A DNA stretch of 64,000 nt from Aquila chrysaetos chrysaetos (Eukaryota > Chordata > Aves > Accipitriformes > Accipitridae), in assembly GCF_900496995.4 (NCBI RefSeq), contig NC_044004.1:85101038-85165037 (forward strand), given 5' to 3'. Each line of letters begins with the position of its first letter. Within the stretch, counting starts at the first letter, position 1. Shown here one piece after another: positions 34,212 through 46,143 of the stretch. A model generated the notes under the pieces. That model was not told the origin of the DNA. It made no database searches and was given only the letters and a program-made list of their open reading frames with translations. The position numbers and the translations under genes were made by a program.

Positions 34212-37160
34212 CCGGTTTAATGCGTGTAATAACATATTCTGCTTTCAGCTCTGCGCAGAGCTGCTCCGGCAGCCAAGGCTCGCACCTTCCCCCAGGAGCG
34301 GGCACACTTCCAAGAGAGACGTGGGGTGTGTCCTTGCAGCATGACCTGGGGTCCAGCCACTCCCCAGTCCTGCTGCAGGTGAGTCTCCTTTGCGCCACAA
34401 ATCCTTATTGCAAAGACTTTTTTGCAAGCTCCTGGGGTGGCGTGGTGTGCATTTCCCCAGGGAGCAGCTGGCCCCAGGGCACCCTTTGCCTGCACGAGTA
34501 CAGGGACACAGTGTCGCTCTGCAGTCCCCTGAGAGGTTGAATCCAGCGTGCTATTACTCTGCTAATACTGTGAAATAAATCTTCTTGTGAGTGAAAAAAA
34601 AACAAGAGATGTGTTGAAAGCCTGGTGTACTTTCCCCGTGAGACTGTCTGGTAGGGTGCTGCTGTAGCCTGGCACGGTTTGGCTGGGGTTCCCCATACCC
34701 ACACACATACGTGCTGTGGGAACCAGGGTTGGTTCCTATAAGCACAGGGCTGGCGGAGTGTGTGGCGGCTCGGGTATGGCCAGGGCTACAGCTTCACACA
34801 CAAGCTCGCTGAACAGAGCTTTGCTGGCTTGTTTTAAGTCTTGTCACATTTTGCCTTGCATGTTTTTAAGGGGCAATTAAAACAGTGCTGGGCTGGCATT
34901 TGGAGGGGGGAGTGTTCCTGCCATGGCAGATGTGCTGACCGACACCCCCCCCCCCCCTTTCCCCCTCATTGCAAACTTCACTGACACGAAACCACAAGCA
35001 CCTTGCCACAGTGGGCGCTTAACTCCCAAAGTCGGAAATGTATACTCTGTGACCTTTACATGCTTTTATGGAACTTGGCCTGTGGTTTGTGGTTTGCTTT
35101 TGGATCAGAGCTGCAAATAGTTGCACGCAGGTAAAGCAACTGTATAAAAGCTGACTTCAGGACAGAGCCAGCTGAGGATCTCACTAGTGTGGTGACATCC
35201 TCCTGGCCTGGGACGCTTGACTGTATGATGCCACCAGTTGCCTTAATTGCCATCTTGCGTGTTACCTGTATCATCATTGCTCTTCTTACTATTAAGTTCA
35301 TAACTGCTTTTACCTATGATTATTTGAATAGACCTAGATCTGTCAGAACTAACAAGAGTAAGCATTAGCGAGTATTTAGATGCTTAATGAAGCGTACATA
35401 TATTGCATATATTGGTAATTCCAATATTTGATCGGTTTAATTCTCTTTCTACTGGAGCCCAACGGGTACTTTTCTTTTATCTCCTGTTTTCAAACGTCAT
35501 CCTATGGACATTGGCCAGGTACTGTACGTATACCCACTTTAAAGAGTTAGGTGGAAGTAAGGTGCCTCGGGAAGAATCAGAGTTTTGTTACGACCCAGAT
35601 CAGTCTTGGACAGCCTGAACCTTTACCAATGCATAACCCCTCAGGGTAGTCAGGTTATGACAGCAGGGCACGGCCCTGTGTTATGCAGCAGATCGAGCAG
35701 AGGCTCAGAAGAGCCCTTAGCCTCTTCAAGCAAGAATTTTACACTTGAAACCCAACTTATCTTCTCCACTTGCTAGAAGTTTTCTCTGTAACCAAGCCTT
35801 GAATAATTTAGGTAACATAACATCAGCATTAGGCTTCAGAAGCTGCTGGTGTGTATGTAAGGGCTGCTACTGCCAAAGGCAATTACACTGGATTATTCCA
35901 GGAAATTGACTATTATATCTACTTACTTATTTATTTAGGTTTAAGCATCTTTTTTTTTTTTTTTACTGAGTTACGTTACATAGGCACTTAGACTATTTGA
36001 AATGAAAGTTAATGCCTTGTGTTAATGAATAGATTCAAATGAAAACAACCCAAGCTGATGTAGTTCACGCCCAAAGGACCGCTTGGGAGTTTTCTTTCTT
36101 AGGGTTTAACTGTGAAGATGAAAATGTGCCGTAAGGACAATATCTTGCCCCATGTATGGGGCTGGCGCAGCTGGCTGGGCTATGACCCTCTTGGGGGCAC
36201 GGCAGTCCCCACAGGAGGGCGATGGCATCCTGCAGATGGGCACGACCCCCCCCCCCCTCAGGCAGGGTATCCGTGTCTTAGCCCACAGCAGGGAAAATTG
36301 GAGAGTGCAGCGGGTGAGACCCGAAAGGTCTCGGCTGTTTCACAGTGCTCCCCAGAAAGGGTCGTGATCATGCAGCGCAGTGGCGTCCCCACCGACAGCA
36401 GGTCTACAGGACCAGCTTGGGCAAGGCCACCTGGCCGCTGTCACCTTCTTGGTAGCTTTTCCCATGGCCTCGCCCCATGGGACTTCAGGTTTTGGGGATT
36501 TCTTCATTGCTGGGGGGAGGGGGGGAGGGCAGAAAATGGTCTAGAACCCTCTCTGAGCAGGGGATGCCTGGCAGCCAGGGTGGCACCAGAGAAGCTGGTG
36601 GAAGCTATGGAGATGGACACGAGGGTTAAAATTTGGGAGGCTTGGCTTGCTGGTGAACCTCTGGGCACGACAGCTTTAGGTGGGCATCATCCCCCGGGGA
36701 CTTGCATGTGCATCCTTCCTGCTCCTGGGCTGCTGCTGTGCCCAGTCACCCCCATGATGAAGACTTTAAATATTTTTACATTCACCTTTACTTACAGTGG
36801 CAGATATGGTTTACAGTCTCCTCAGCCTGGATGGAGAACAGGGATTTCCCAGGGGCCAATCCTTTGGCAGCTCCAGCCTTTAAAGCAAAATGTAAAAGCG
36901 GAAATCCTCCTCAGGCGATGTGGCTGTGCCTCCATGTGTGCCTCAGCTGTACTGATATATAAGGTCCAGTGCAAATATCATGGGGGAAGTTCACAACCCC
37001 TTTAGGTCCTTGTCTTGCTTGTGGATCTGGATTTAGAGTCAGCATGTGCATGTAATTAAAGAAGATGAGGTTGGTAAGAGGAAGTCATAGATTTTACCAG
37101 GCCAATCACTACAGCTGGAAGAAGTAAACAAGCTTTTGAGTGCCCTGACCTTCCTTCAGG

Positions 37161-37260
37161 TATGTGTATCTATATATAGGACTGTCTATAAATACACATT
37201 TATATATAAACATGTGTGTGCATATATCTGTGTATGTGTGTGTGTATATATATATATGTG
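37161..37260. repeat. TA/TG-rich imperfect microsatellite
   Basis: Interspersed TATATA and TGTGTG tracts over about 100 bp, including pure TA at about 37,246-37,257. A simple-sequence region about 1.4 kb upstream of FGF5. Confidence 0.75.
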
Positions 37261-38477
37261 CTGATAAATAGTTCGAAATTGCAGTAATGTTGTTGTGAGA
37301 TCGTTCCTGTTCACACCAGACTGTGTGAGGTGTCAGTCAGGCTGGATATGGCCCCTTAAGTGCGTGTCCCTCCCTGTGCCCCTGACCTTCAGCTTCCTCT
37401 GAAGGCGAAGGTCACCCTCTGGCGTGCCACCCGCTCTGCCTCCTTCCTGCCGAACCCGATCCCTGGGCGCACATCCCGGCCGAGCCCGCTGGCCAGAGCC
37501 AACCCTGGTGAAAGCTGCAGAGCGTTTTCTGGGTAGGGTTTAGTGGGACAGCACAGATTTGCAAGAGCAGTCAGGGCACATAGGTGCACAAGTTGGTCTG
37601 TGCGCTGGGCAGGGCGAGTTTGGCCAGTGTTGGCTTTTGTAGAGGTGAGGTTTTCCCAGTGGCTTTGGGAGATGCGTAGGGAGCCTCAAGCAGCCCCAGG
37701 CACCGAAAAAAAGCAGAAAGCGCTTGGCGCTATGCCGGGGTGATGGATGGGCCATCGCCGCAGGGTCTCCTCCCACGCCGCGGTGCTGCGTGGCAGTTGA
37801 CTTTGTAATTGGGAAGAAATACGGCTGCCGGTGCTGGCGGGGCAGCGCGCACGTGTCGGGGTTACCGTGCGGACGGTGGGAGGCCGCTGGGCTGCCATCC
37901 CCCCTGCCTGGGAACCGCAGGGGATACTGTGCCCAGACACGGGCCAGCGCTTCCCCGCACACTTGGAGATGCTGTCAGTGGATTTACGGTGGTGGCAGCG
38001 CCGGGAGCCCCCCGCTGACCCCCAAGGGCCGCTCTCCGGGGCCGAGCACGGCATGGCCGTCCCGTGCAGGAGGGAAGGCGGCTTTCCCCCTCGGGGTGCC
38101 GCCTCTAGCCCCAAATCCTCTCCCGTGCCCCTTGCCCGGGGCTGAGGCCGGGCTGGCGGTGCAGCTGCCGGCTGTCATCCCCCCGCGCCCCCGGCCCGGG
38201 GGGGTGCAACCCAATCCCTTCCCCTTGCCGAGGGTTCCGCCGGCCCCGCCGAGCCCCCTTGCCCGGCCGCGGGTGAAGCCGCTGACAAGGTATTTCTCGG
38301 CGGTAACCCGAGGCGCAGCCCCAGCGCCTCCGTCTCGGCGGGGCGGACAAGTTAATTCCCCAGATTTATGCGCCCCCCGAGCCCCAGCATCTGCCGCGGG
38401 GGGCGGCGCAGCCCGGGCGGTGCGGGGGGTGCTCGGCGCTGCCGGGGCCGGGCACAGGTGCGGGGCCGCCGCCCGCT

Positions 38478-38485
38478 TATAAATA
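38478..38485 (+). promoter_or_regulatory. FGF5: FGF5 TATA box
   Basis: TATAAATA lies inside a CpG island, about 142 bp before the start codon. A transcription start about 30 bp downstream, near 38,510, would give a 5' UTR of about 110 bp. Expression through a TATA box fits a tightly regulated signalling gene. Confidence 0.75.
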
Positions 38486-38619
38486 CCCCGGTGGCGGCGG
38501 CAGCGGGGAGAGGCGTCCCGGTGTCCCCCCCCCCGCTCCCCGCTCCGTGCCCGGTCCCCCCCGCCGGGGCTGCGCGGCGGAGAGGGATGCGGCGCGGCGC
38601 CCTCCCTCCCGCCGGCAGC

Positions 38620-38933
38620 ATGAGCCCGTCCTTCCTCCTCCTCCTCCTCCTCCTCGCCCTGCCCGCCCGCGCCCGGCGGGAGCAGGTGCCCGGCGGGGCG
38701 CAGCCGGGGCCGGCGGGCCGCAACGCCCCCGTGCCTTCCTCCTCCTCCTCCTCCTCTTCCTCCTCGCCTTCCTCCTCCTCTTCCTCGGCGGCGGCGGCGG
38801 GGCCGAGCCGCTTCCCGCGGAGCCGCCCGGGGCGGCGGCGGGGCCGGCTGTACTGCCGGGTGGGGCATCGGCTTCCACCTCCAGCTGCACCCCGACGGCC
38901 GGGTGGACGGCGCCCACGACGCGAGCCCGCTCA
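38620..38933 (+). CDS. FGF5: FGF5 coding exon 1, with one apparent frame break
   Basis: It encodes the signal peptide, the Ser-rich N-terminal region and the first strand of the FGF core. The frame opened at 38,620 reads to LYCRVG and then diverges. The expected [22 protein letters not shown] continues one base out of frame, to the donor CTCA/GTGAGT at 38,934. The break is at GTGGGGCATC, where three G instead of four would keep the frame. As written, the protein would end soon after exon 1 (in-frame stop within 100 bp), without an FGF core. Confidence 0.95.
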
Positions 38934-41900
38934 GTGAGTGCCGGGGGGGGGGGGGGGTGGGGGGCAAGGGGGGGCCGGGGGGGCGCCTGGCCGTGCCCCA
39001 GCGTGGGGGGAAGCGGGGCATTCCCCCCTCCCCCGGTGCGGCCCCGGGGCCGCGGCATCCCCATCCCTGGGGGTGTTTCTTCTGGGGTGAGGGACCCCGT
39101 CGCTTGCCTGCCGCCTTCCCCTGGGGCGAGTTGCAGCCCGGGCGGCCTCGGGAAAGGCGAATTTGGGGTGCTGTCTGCCCCGGGAGGCTGGGGCCGGGGG
39201 GGGTGCTGGGGGTGCTGCACCCTGCGGGCTCGGGTGGGACACGGGGTCGGGTGGGATGCCGCCCCGGGGAGCAGCGCGAGGTCTGCCCTGCTCTCTTTGG
39301 GCAGTGCCGCCCCGCGGGCTTCGCCCACCTTGAGGAAAGGAATCCACGGGGATCGATGTGAAGGTGCGAGGTTTGCGCTCCCGCCACAGCACCTCGCCCG
39401 GGGTGCCTGGGGGGAGGATGCTGCACTGGGCTCTCCCTCGCGCCCTCTTCCCGTCCTTTCCCCGTGTAACTTTTCCATCCTTCCTTCTGCTTTCTCATTC
39501 TTCCAGCACAGCGATAGGATATATGCAGTTTAAAAATAGGACTGAGGCTGACGTTCCCCTGAGAGAAAGCTGTGCTAACTCATGGCTTATCCTTCGGGTC
39601 GGAGTTGCCGTGATATCCTGTTAGAGGGAATGAAATGGCAGGCGGGGATGAAAAATCGCTTAAAGAGCCTGAGGGCTGGGGCCTGAGGTGACCCTAGCAG
39701 CACGCGTGGCTTCAGCTGTTGGGCGTGCTCACCGAGCAACGGCCACATCTGGCCTGGACCGAAAAATTCGGGCCCTGGTCTGTGCTGTGGCCCCGCGAAG
39801 GAGGGCAGCCTGCGGGCAGGGATGCTGGGAGGCCAGAAACCCTGCCTGGGGCCTTCGAGGAGCACTGCAGGCACATGGCCAGGAGGGGCTTAGGGGCTGC
39901 AAAGGGGACGGATGGGAAATCGGGGCATCCACACCAGGGCTCTTTTGGGAGACGCAAGTTTGGAGGGGCTGTCTGCGCCGTGCCCCCCCGGACCCTGTCC
40001 CACAGTGGCGTGCCAGAGGGGCTGTCCCTCGCGAGACGTGCGCAGCCTTCGATGCCACAGCTGTCTCGCAGGGACTTGGATTATGTGAAGTTCCTTCTTC
40101 TTTAATCTCAGATTTTCTTCCCGGAAAGGCAACAGTGGCACCAGCTCCGCACTTCGGAGCGGAGCCAGCCCCAGTTGGGGGCTGTGCTGATGGGGGGGGG
40201 GGGGCGGGCCGTGCCAAGGTGTTGCCCAGAGGATCCGTCCCCCGTGGGGAAGACGTCCCGCTTTTGGCAGGGAAACCCCAGCTTTGGCCCCTGGGAAACT
40301 GGGCTTGACCCAGGGCACCCCATCGACTGGGAGTATGTCTCCCAGCCAGCGCGGCCACCACCCCCAAAGGCCGGTAGGTTTTGGGGTGCCCTTGAGGACA
40401 GGGAGTGTGCTGGAGAGGGCACGTGCCTTGTTGCAGTGGGGCTGCACGGCCCCATGTCTCTGGCAGTCGCTAACACTGGGGCCTGTGGGGTGAGGAGGGG
40501 TGGCCCACCAGCCCCCCCCAAAGTGCCCCCCAGGCTCTTGGTGCCGGGACTTGGGTGCCTCCGGGAGCTGCGCTTCCTCCTTAAAATAAACATGGGAAGT
40601 GGTGATCCGATCCCTTGGCCTCGGGGATTTAACAGAGGCTTCATGCTTGCTCTTGGCACGTTAATCCACGCGGCCCTTTGCTGGGGCTGGCCTCGTGGGC
40701 TCCTTCCTTGGGGGCCGGGGTCACCGAGACCCCCCCTGGGGCTACCCCAGGGCTGCAGCTGGGGGTAGCAATGCTTTTTTCCCAGGGTGTGAAGGGCACG
40801 TTGGGGACGTGGTGCTTAGCCTGGCTCCCTCGGCTGGTGGGGGTGTCGGGGGGGGGGGGGGGGGGACACACACGCCCGACCCCGGCTGCCACCCTTCCTC
40901 TGCCCAGGGAGACACCGCGCTGTGCGGGGAAGCAAAACGTGTCAGTGCTGTTGCTGAAGAATGCTCGGAGGTTGAAGGTCTTCTTTAAGACGAGTTATAG
41001 GTCACGCACGCCCCGCCGGGGGCCAGAGCCCAATCCCGCTCAGAAAGTAACTGTTTGTGGGGAAAATGTCTTGTTTTCTCACGGCTGGGCTGTGTAGCAC
41101 CCCGCTCCCCGAGCCTTGCTGCGAGGAGGGGCTTAAGAACGTAAGAAACCATTATTGGTACTTCTAGCCCCAAATGGTGTGTGTGACACCTTTATTTCCA
41201 GAGTCTGGCGTATACGGGAGGAGGATGGGCAAGCTGATCTCAGCAAGCTAGCTGTAGGCACAAGGAGCTTTTACCACCCTTAAGAGGGATTTCCCCAGGG
41301 GTGAACTCGCTCTGTCGCAGCTGAGTCAGAAATTGTGCTCTGAAACGCAGCTTTTAAAAAGAAAAAAACCCAAACCAACCACCACCCTGTAGCCATCCTG
41401 GAGTCGATGCAGGTCCATCTGCGGGGCAGAGGGACAGAGCGTGGAGCCAGGCAGCTGAGGAGCAGGGTCGTGTGGAAAGGAAATGCAAACCTATGAGACT
41501 GAATTTTTTTTTTTTTTTCTTTGTCACACCAATGTGAAAAGAACTGTGATTTATTTTGGGATTTCTGTCATCCTAGGTATTTTGGAAATATTTGCTGTGT
41601 CTCAGGGGATTGTAGGAATACGAGGAGTTTTCAGCAACAAATTTTTAGCGATGTCAAAAAAAGGAAAACTCCATGCAAGTGTAAGTAAACCCCCCGCTTA
41701 TCAGTATGTATTGTTTATTAAAGGCCTTGTGACAACTTCACGTGCACGTGGCAGCGATGCTCCCAGGCAGGGCCCCGGCGTGCCGAGCCCTTTCGGCTGC
41801 TGGGAGGGCTCCGCGCTGGGCAGCATCGGCACCATGCAGACAGATAGGGGACAGGTGGAGCCTAAAACCCCGAAGCCCATATCCCTACTTACTGCATTTA

Positions 41901-44900
41901 ACCAAGAAAAGTGCTTTTTTTTTTCTTTTGCAGTTGGGTGTTTGCATCAAAAGGACTTGTTCTTTGAGCATTGCCGGTTTATTTTTAGCAACTTCTGCAG
42001 CAGATCATGCAGACGGTTTTAGCCAAATGTCTCCCAGAGAGCGGCACGCGTGGCGCCAGGAGCCCATGCGCTTGCAGGGAAGGGGCTGCAGCCCTGGCAT
42101 TTTGGCTGGGTTCGCCCATGGGGGAGAGACGTCCCCCGGTGAGAGTGTGTGGCTGTACGCAGGGCTTTGGGCAGGTGAGGTCCAGACCGTGTGGGAGCGT
42201 TGCAGCTAGAGCGGGAAAATCCCAGTAACTCTTGTTTCTGCAGGCTGTCTTCCTGAAGGTTGGGGTCTCCTGCAGGTCTAATTGTGCTTTTTCCAGGATT
42301 TTTGCATTGAATGAATCCTGTAAGTTCATTTCACGTCTTTTTTCAACTTCAAGATGCTGCTTTCTAAGTTTTTCCCGTTAGTTCTAGAGATCTTTTAAAC
42401 AAATGAAAGTAACTACCATGCTTACACGAAAGTTGTCGTCTTTTAAAGGTGTGTGTAAGTGCAACACCCAAAGAAAGGCATTTTTAAGGCAACATCTTGG
42501 ACGACCTGTCGCCCAAGTTTGTTCCCAGGGAGCCTGTTCAGGGCTGATAGCCTGGAAGAGGGAAAAGCCAGTTGCCTGCCCTGAGGTTATGAGCCAAACC
42601 TCACGGTCGCAAAGCGGATGTTACTGATGTGCTTAAGCTGCCCGAACCCGCAGATTGCCTTCAAGTGAGATTTATGAACTCGCCTCTCTCCCTTGAGTCT
42701 TACTGGACTGTTGCTCCTGAAACCTAATGATGCTTAAAGGGTGAGCACATGGTCGCTTATTTTAGGAAACAAAGTAGGAGCAGGAATGGCATCTAGGGGA
42801 AATGGGGAATGGCTGCATGGAGGAAAACAGGAGGGAAGTAGTCGGGGCAGGAAGCAGGCAGAGCAGGAGAGCAGTGGGAAGGTAAAGGATGCAGAGGAGA
42901 GAGAAGCAGGCGGCGCATGATCCCCGGACCTTCCAGAGCTTCCCCTCCCTCACAGCATACAATGGGCCCCTTATCCAAGCTGAAGCCTTGATTTATGCCC
43001 TGGTGCAGGCAGAAATTAAATCAAAACCTCGTTGGTGTATGGTTAATTGTCGGCACACAAAGGGCAGAGCCGGAGAGGGACCTCAATTAGGCGGGTCAGA
43101 GCGGGGGGTGAGGACACACGATGCCCTGCTCGGATGAAAGCCGCAAATTTGTAGAAACTTGACCCAAATGTCTAAAGATTGCTGGGCTAAATAATGCTGA
43201 TAATGCAAACCCGGCATCTGTTGTTCTTTCCTGCCTTGGCAGGATAAAGTTATTCCATGGCCTAATGAGTTTTGAGCAGTACAAAGCGCGTCCTGCGCCC
43301 GTCACTCAGGGCAGCGCTTTGATATGGGAGTCACGCCGGTGACTTTGTGCTGAACCGCAGATAAAAGTCATTCCTGCAGGGATTCGGGCTCCTTCGAAAC
43401 TGGCTCTCAGGGCCCAGCTTTATCCCAGCTCAGTGCTTTGCAGCAGCCCTCCTTTTTTTTTTTTTTTTTTTTGATGGCAATTTAATTAAATTACCAAGCG
43501 GTTCATTTTTAGAGGCACCAGCTTCAGAAAATGACAGCAATCCCAGCAATTATCAGTTGCACGCACAGATGGCTTTTTCCTCGTTGATAAATCCTCGGTC
43601 CCCAGTTTGTACATTTTTAGCGTGAAACGGGCAGGAGGGGGTTTGGTATCAGTCTCGGCAGGGACCGGCACAAACTCGAGAGAAGAGCCTTGCTCTCAGG
43701 GGCCCTAGGTAATTCTCTTTTCTCAGGAGTTGTTCTGAGTCGACCGAATGCCATGGTCCTCCCTGGGGCAAATCTCTGTTGAACTGGATTTTGGAATTTA
43801 ATTGACTTCAGGATTGCTCTTCATGATTGTCTGTGGAGCTGCTGCAGAGCAAATCCAACGGCCAGCCAGCGTGCCGTGGCCGCGCTGCCTGCCCTGTGCT
43901 GGGAAAAATGCCTTTTCCCTGGCTGAAATGGTGCGGTTGCTGAGCTGAGAGGTTGGGACGCAGGGAAGCCTGTCAGAGTGATGGCGAAGCAGCAGCTGAT
44001 GGGCTTCTGAGGGTGGTTTGTCATCCGGGGGCGAGGGCTTCCCTCCGCATGCCCTGGCTGCGGGTGCAGCCCATGACATCCCTCCCCGTCCAGAGCTGGG
44101 GACCCCCCCCACTTCCCCAAATCCCACTTTGGAATGGATGCTACTCTGACTCTTTGGGAAGAGTTCCCCCAAAACTACTTTAAGGAGGAACTTTTCCTGT
44201 GATGTTCCAGACAGGAAGCTGGGCACCCCTCTTAATGCCACCTCCCTTTGCGGGGTGGCATTGCCCCCAAAACATTGGGCCAGGCTGGAAATGCAGATTT
44301 GGCTTACGCACAAGCAAAGCAGCGGCAAGCTTACCTGTCTGCACAGGAATACGTATAAACAGGGGCACGAGCATCTTCTCCTATTCACAGCAGCGCTTGC
44401 AAAGCCGGCTGGATCCGATTTCAGTATCGGATCCTCGGCCACAGTCAGCCTCGATGCCTGGTACAGGGCAGCCAACTTGGCATCTCCTACACCAAGAAAG
44501 CCTGCTCTTGCCATTTGCCCAGATCCCACTGGGAAACGCAGGGCCTGTTTCAGGGCCTTTTGTGCTGAGCATCGAGGATGTATAAAAGAGAGGGAAAGCA
44601 AAAATGAGTCATCAATGTGACGTTTCTTTCAAGCGAAGAGCAAAAGGAGACTTAATTCAAAGTGCTATGAGGAAAAAAAATGCATGGCAGGCTGGGGACT
44701 CTGTCACTTGTATTGTAAGACGCAACTTCACCGGTTAAATTAGGAGTTTAAAAATGATCTGAGCCAGTTGGACCTTCTCTCTGGTTATAAAGCACTGCTT
44801 GGGGGTTTTGTCTTGTTCTCCGTTGCTGGGGGTTTCGAAGCTTGAGAGCTCAGCATCCCGTTCACGTCAATAGTTTAGAAGCGTTGCTTTGCAATCAGGC

Positions 44901-46143
44901 TGCGGTGCCCCAGGCACGGCTGGAGAAGCTGTCAGGGCACCGGGTACCATACCGCGTGGCAAAGGATTTCAGAGGGGCTGCCGGAGGCTGCAGCCAGGTG
45001 TCCCAGGGCTGTGGGTACATAGCTGGGGCATTACCGTTCCATTTTTGTATTTCTGCATGCTTTTTTTTTTTTCCTCCTCCCCCTTGACAGCAACAAGGAA
45101 CTGTTATGGGCAGCGTTCAGCCTGTCCTCTCGGGCAATGGGAAGCCTTTCGCCCCGGCCATCTGGGAGGCAGCGCGGCCCCCCTGTTTGTAAGAGGCGAT
45201 GCTCTTGGGCTGCACGTAATTTCTTCAGGTTATCAAGGGACAAAATGCCCTGAGTTCATTTAAGACGAAGAAGAAGGAAAAAAAAAAGAAAAAAAACAAC
45301 CGATACAATCAAAGCCATGTTCAGTGAAGCAATGAAAATCTGCATGCAAATTGCCTTTCCAGATTATTAAGTGATGATTCAGTGCCTGAGCGCGGGGTGT
45401 GAGGGTGGGAACGGACATGGAGCGGGGGGCTCAAACCCAGGGTCCTTGGTGGGGCTGCAGCACGGTGGGTATGGAGCCGTGTCCTCCCTCCTGTCAGTGG
45501 GAATGGCAGGAGGAGAGCTGGGGCGGGAGGGAAGGGTGCCGCTGGGGCAGGCCAAGCCCGTTTTTTCCAAGAAACTCCAAAATTGGGTGGCAAGCAGCTA
45601 CTGAAAGTATCTGTGTTGGGGGTTTTCCAAATTGCTGGGTGCCTGGCGGCCTCGGAGTGGGTTTCCCAGGTGCCCCACGTTGCTGCTCGCCCCTTTGGAC
45701 CCGGTTTGGGGAGACTTAGAAACCCAGCAAGTGTCACGGGGCAGGGGACGGGTAAAACCAGCCCTTTGCTAACGGTGCCCCCGGCTCTGTCCCCGCAGGC
45801 CCGGTTCACGGCGGACTGCCAGTTTCGGGAGCGATTCCAGGAGAACAGCTACAACACCTACGCCTCGGCCGTCCACCGCAGCCCGCGCTCGGGCCGGCAG
45901 TGGTACGTGGCACTCAACAAGCGGGGCAAAGCCAAGCGGGGCTGCAGCCCCCGTGCCCGGCCCCAGCACGTCTCCACACATTTCCTCCCCCGCTTTCGGC
46001 AGCCCCAGCCCCCCGAGCTCGCCTTCACCGTCACCCTCCCCGAAAAGAAGCCGCCACCGCCCCCAAAACCGAAGGTCGCCCCATCCCCGCCTCGGAAAAA
46101 CCCCGGCCCCGTCAAGTACCGGCTGAAGTTTCGCTTCGGGTAG
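38620..46143 (+). CDS. FGF5: FGF5, fibroblast growth factor 5 (three coding exons)
   Basis: FGF5 is a secreted ligand of FGF receptors; in mammals it triggers hair-follicle regression, and its feather or other role in birds is unclear. The coding sequence joins 38,620-38,933, 41,577-41,680 and 45,799-46,143, about 253 residues (human 268). It shows a Leu-rich signal peptide, a poly-Ser stretch encoded by TCC repeats, and a beta-trefoil FGF core with [25 protein letters not shown] and [14 protein letters not shown] basic heparin-binding segment [13 protein letters not shown] follows, then the C-terminus KYRLKFRFG. The start at 38,620 (MSPSFLL) fits the family N-terminus and has A at -3. An in-frame ATG at 38,587 could add 11 residues. 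Exon 1 has one extra G at 38,862-38,865 that breaks the frame before the core. Confidence 0.97.
38934..41576 (+). other. FGF5: FGF5 intron 1 (2.6 kb)
   Basis: GTGAGT donor and TCCTAG acceptor, phase 1. The first half is very GC-rich, with a 15-G run (38,943-38,957) and an 18-G run (40,848-40,865); a T run (41,505-41,518) lies just before exon 2. Open frames on both strands look random. Confidence 0.85.
41577..41680 (+). CDS. FGF5: FGF5 coding exon 2 (FGF core)
   Basis: The 104 bp between TCCTAG and GTAAGT match the known length of mammalian FGF5 exon 2. They encode [20 protein letters not shown] and the following [14 protein letters not shown]. Because 104 is not a multiple of three, skipping the exon (the FGF5S form of mammals) shifts the frame of exon 3. 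Confidence 0.98.
41681..45798 (+). other. FGF5: FGF5 intron 2 (4.1 kb)
   Basis: GTAAGT donor and CCCCGCAG acceptor. Its central part (about 42,950-43,620) is dense in AT-rich motifs and may hold a conserved element, including the palindrome at 43,479-43,492. T runs occur at 43,453-43,472 and 45,061-45,072. No other gene recognised. Confidence 0.85.
42950..43620. promoter_or_regulatory. Candidate conserved element in FGF5 intron 2
   Basis: Contains repeated TAAT cores (AATTAAATC, TAATGCTGATAATGC, GTTAATTG) and the perfect palindrome AATTTAATTAAATT (43,479-43,492) in a near-palindromic GGC...ACC frame (43,476-43,495). The call is on motif density only. A 20-T run precedes the palindrome. Confidence 0.3.
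45799..46143 (+). CDS. FGF5: FGF5 coding exon 3 (C-terminal core and tail)
   Basis: Starts GCC-CGG-TTC after CCCCGCAG and ends at TAG 46,141-46,143. It encodes the last part of the FGF fold, the heparin-binding basic stretch and a Pro/Lys-rich tail. The whole exon is in one frame with no disruption. The alternative frame used after exon 2 skipping is also open, to 46,223. Confidence 0.98.
   Translation, partial: ARFTADCQFRERFQENSYNTYASAVHRSPRSGRQWYVALNKRGKAKRGCSPRARPQHVSTHFLPRFRQPQPPELAFTVTLPEKKPPPPPKPKVAPSPPRKNPGPVKYRLKFRFG

Larger units (their letters stand above)
31189..38360. other. PRDM8-FGF5 intergenic interval
   Basis: No exon recognised. It contains an AAT-type microsatellite (32,167-32,185), a perfect AT palindrome (34,197-34,211), a run of T near 35,951-35,964 and a TA/TG-rich stretch (37,161-37,260). 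GC content falls after about 31,500 and rises again toward the FGF5 promoter from about 37,400. Confidence 0.5.

Noticed and set aside
37984-39498. Minus-strand open frame of 504 codons across FGF5 exon 1
   Set aside because: It is antisense to FGF5 in very GC-rich DNA, rich in Pro, Arg and Gly with no domain; stops are rare at this composition.
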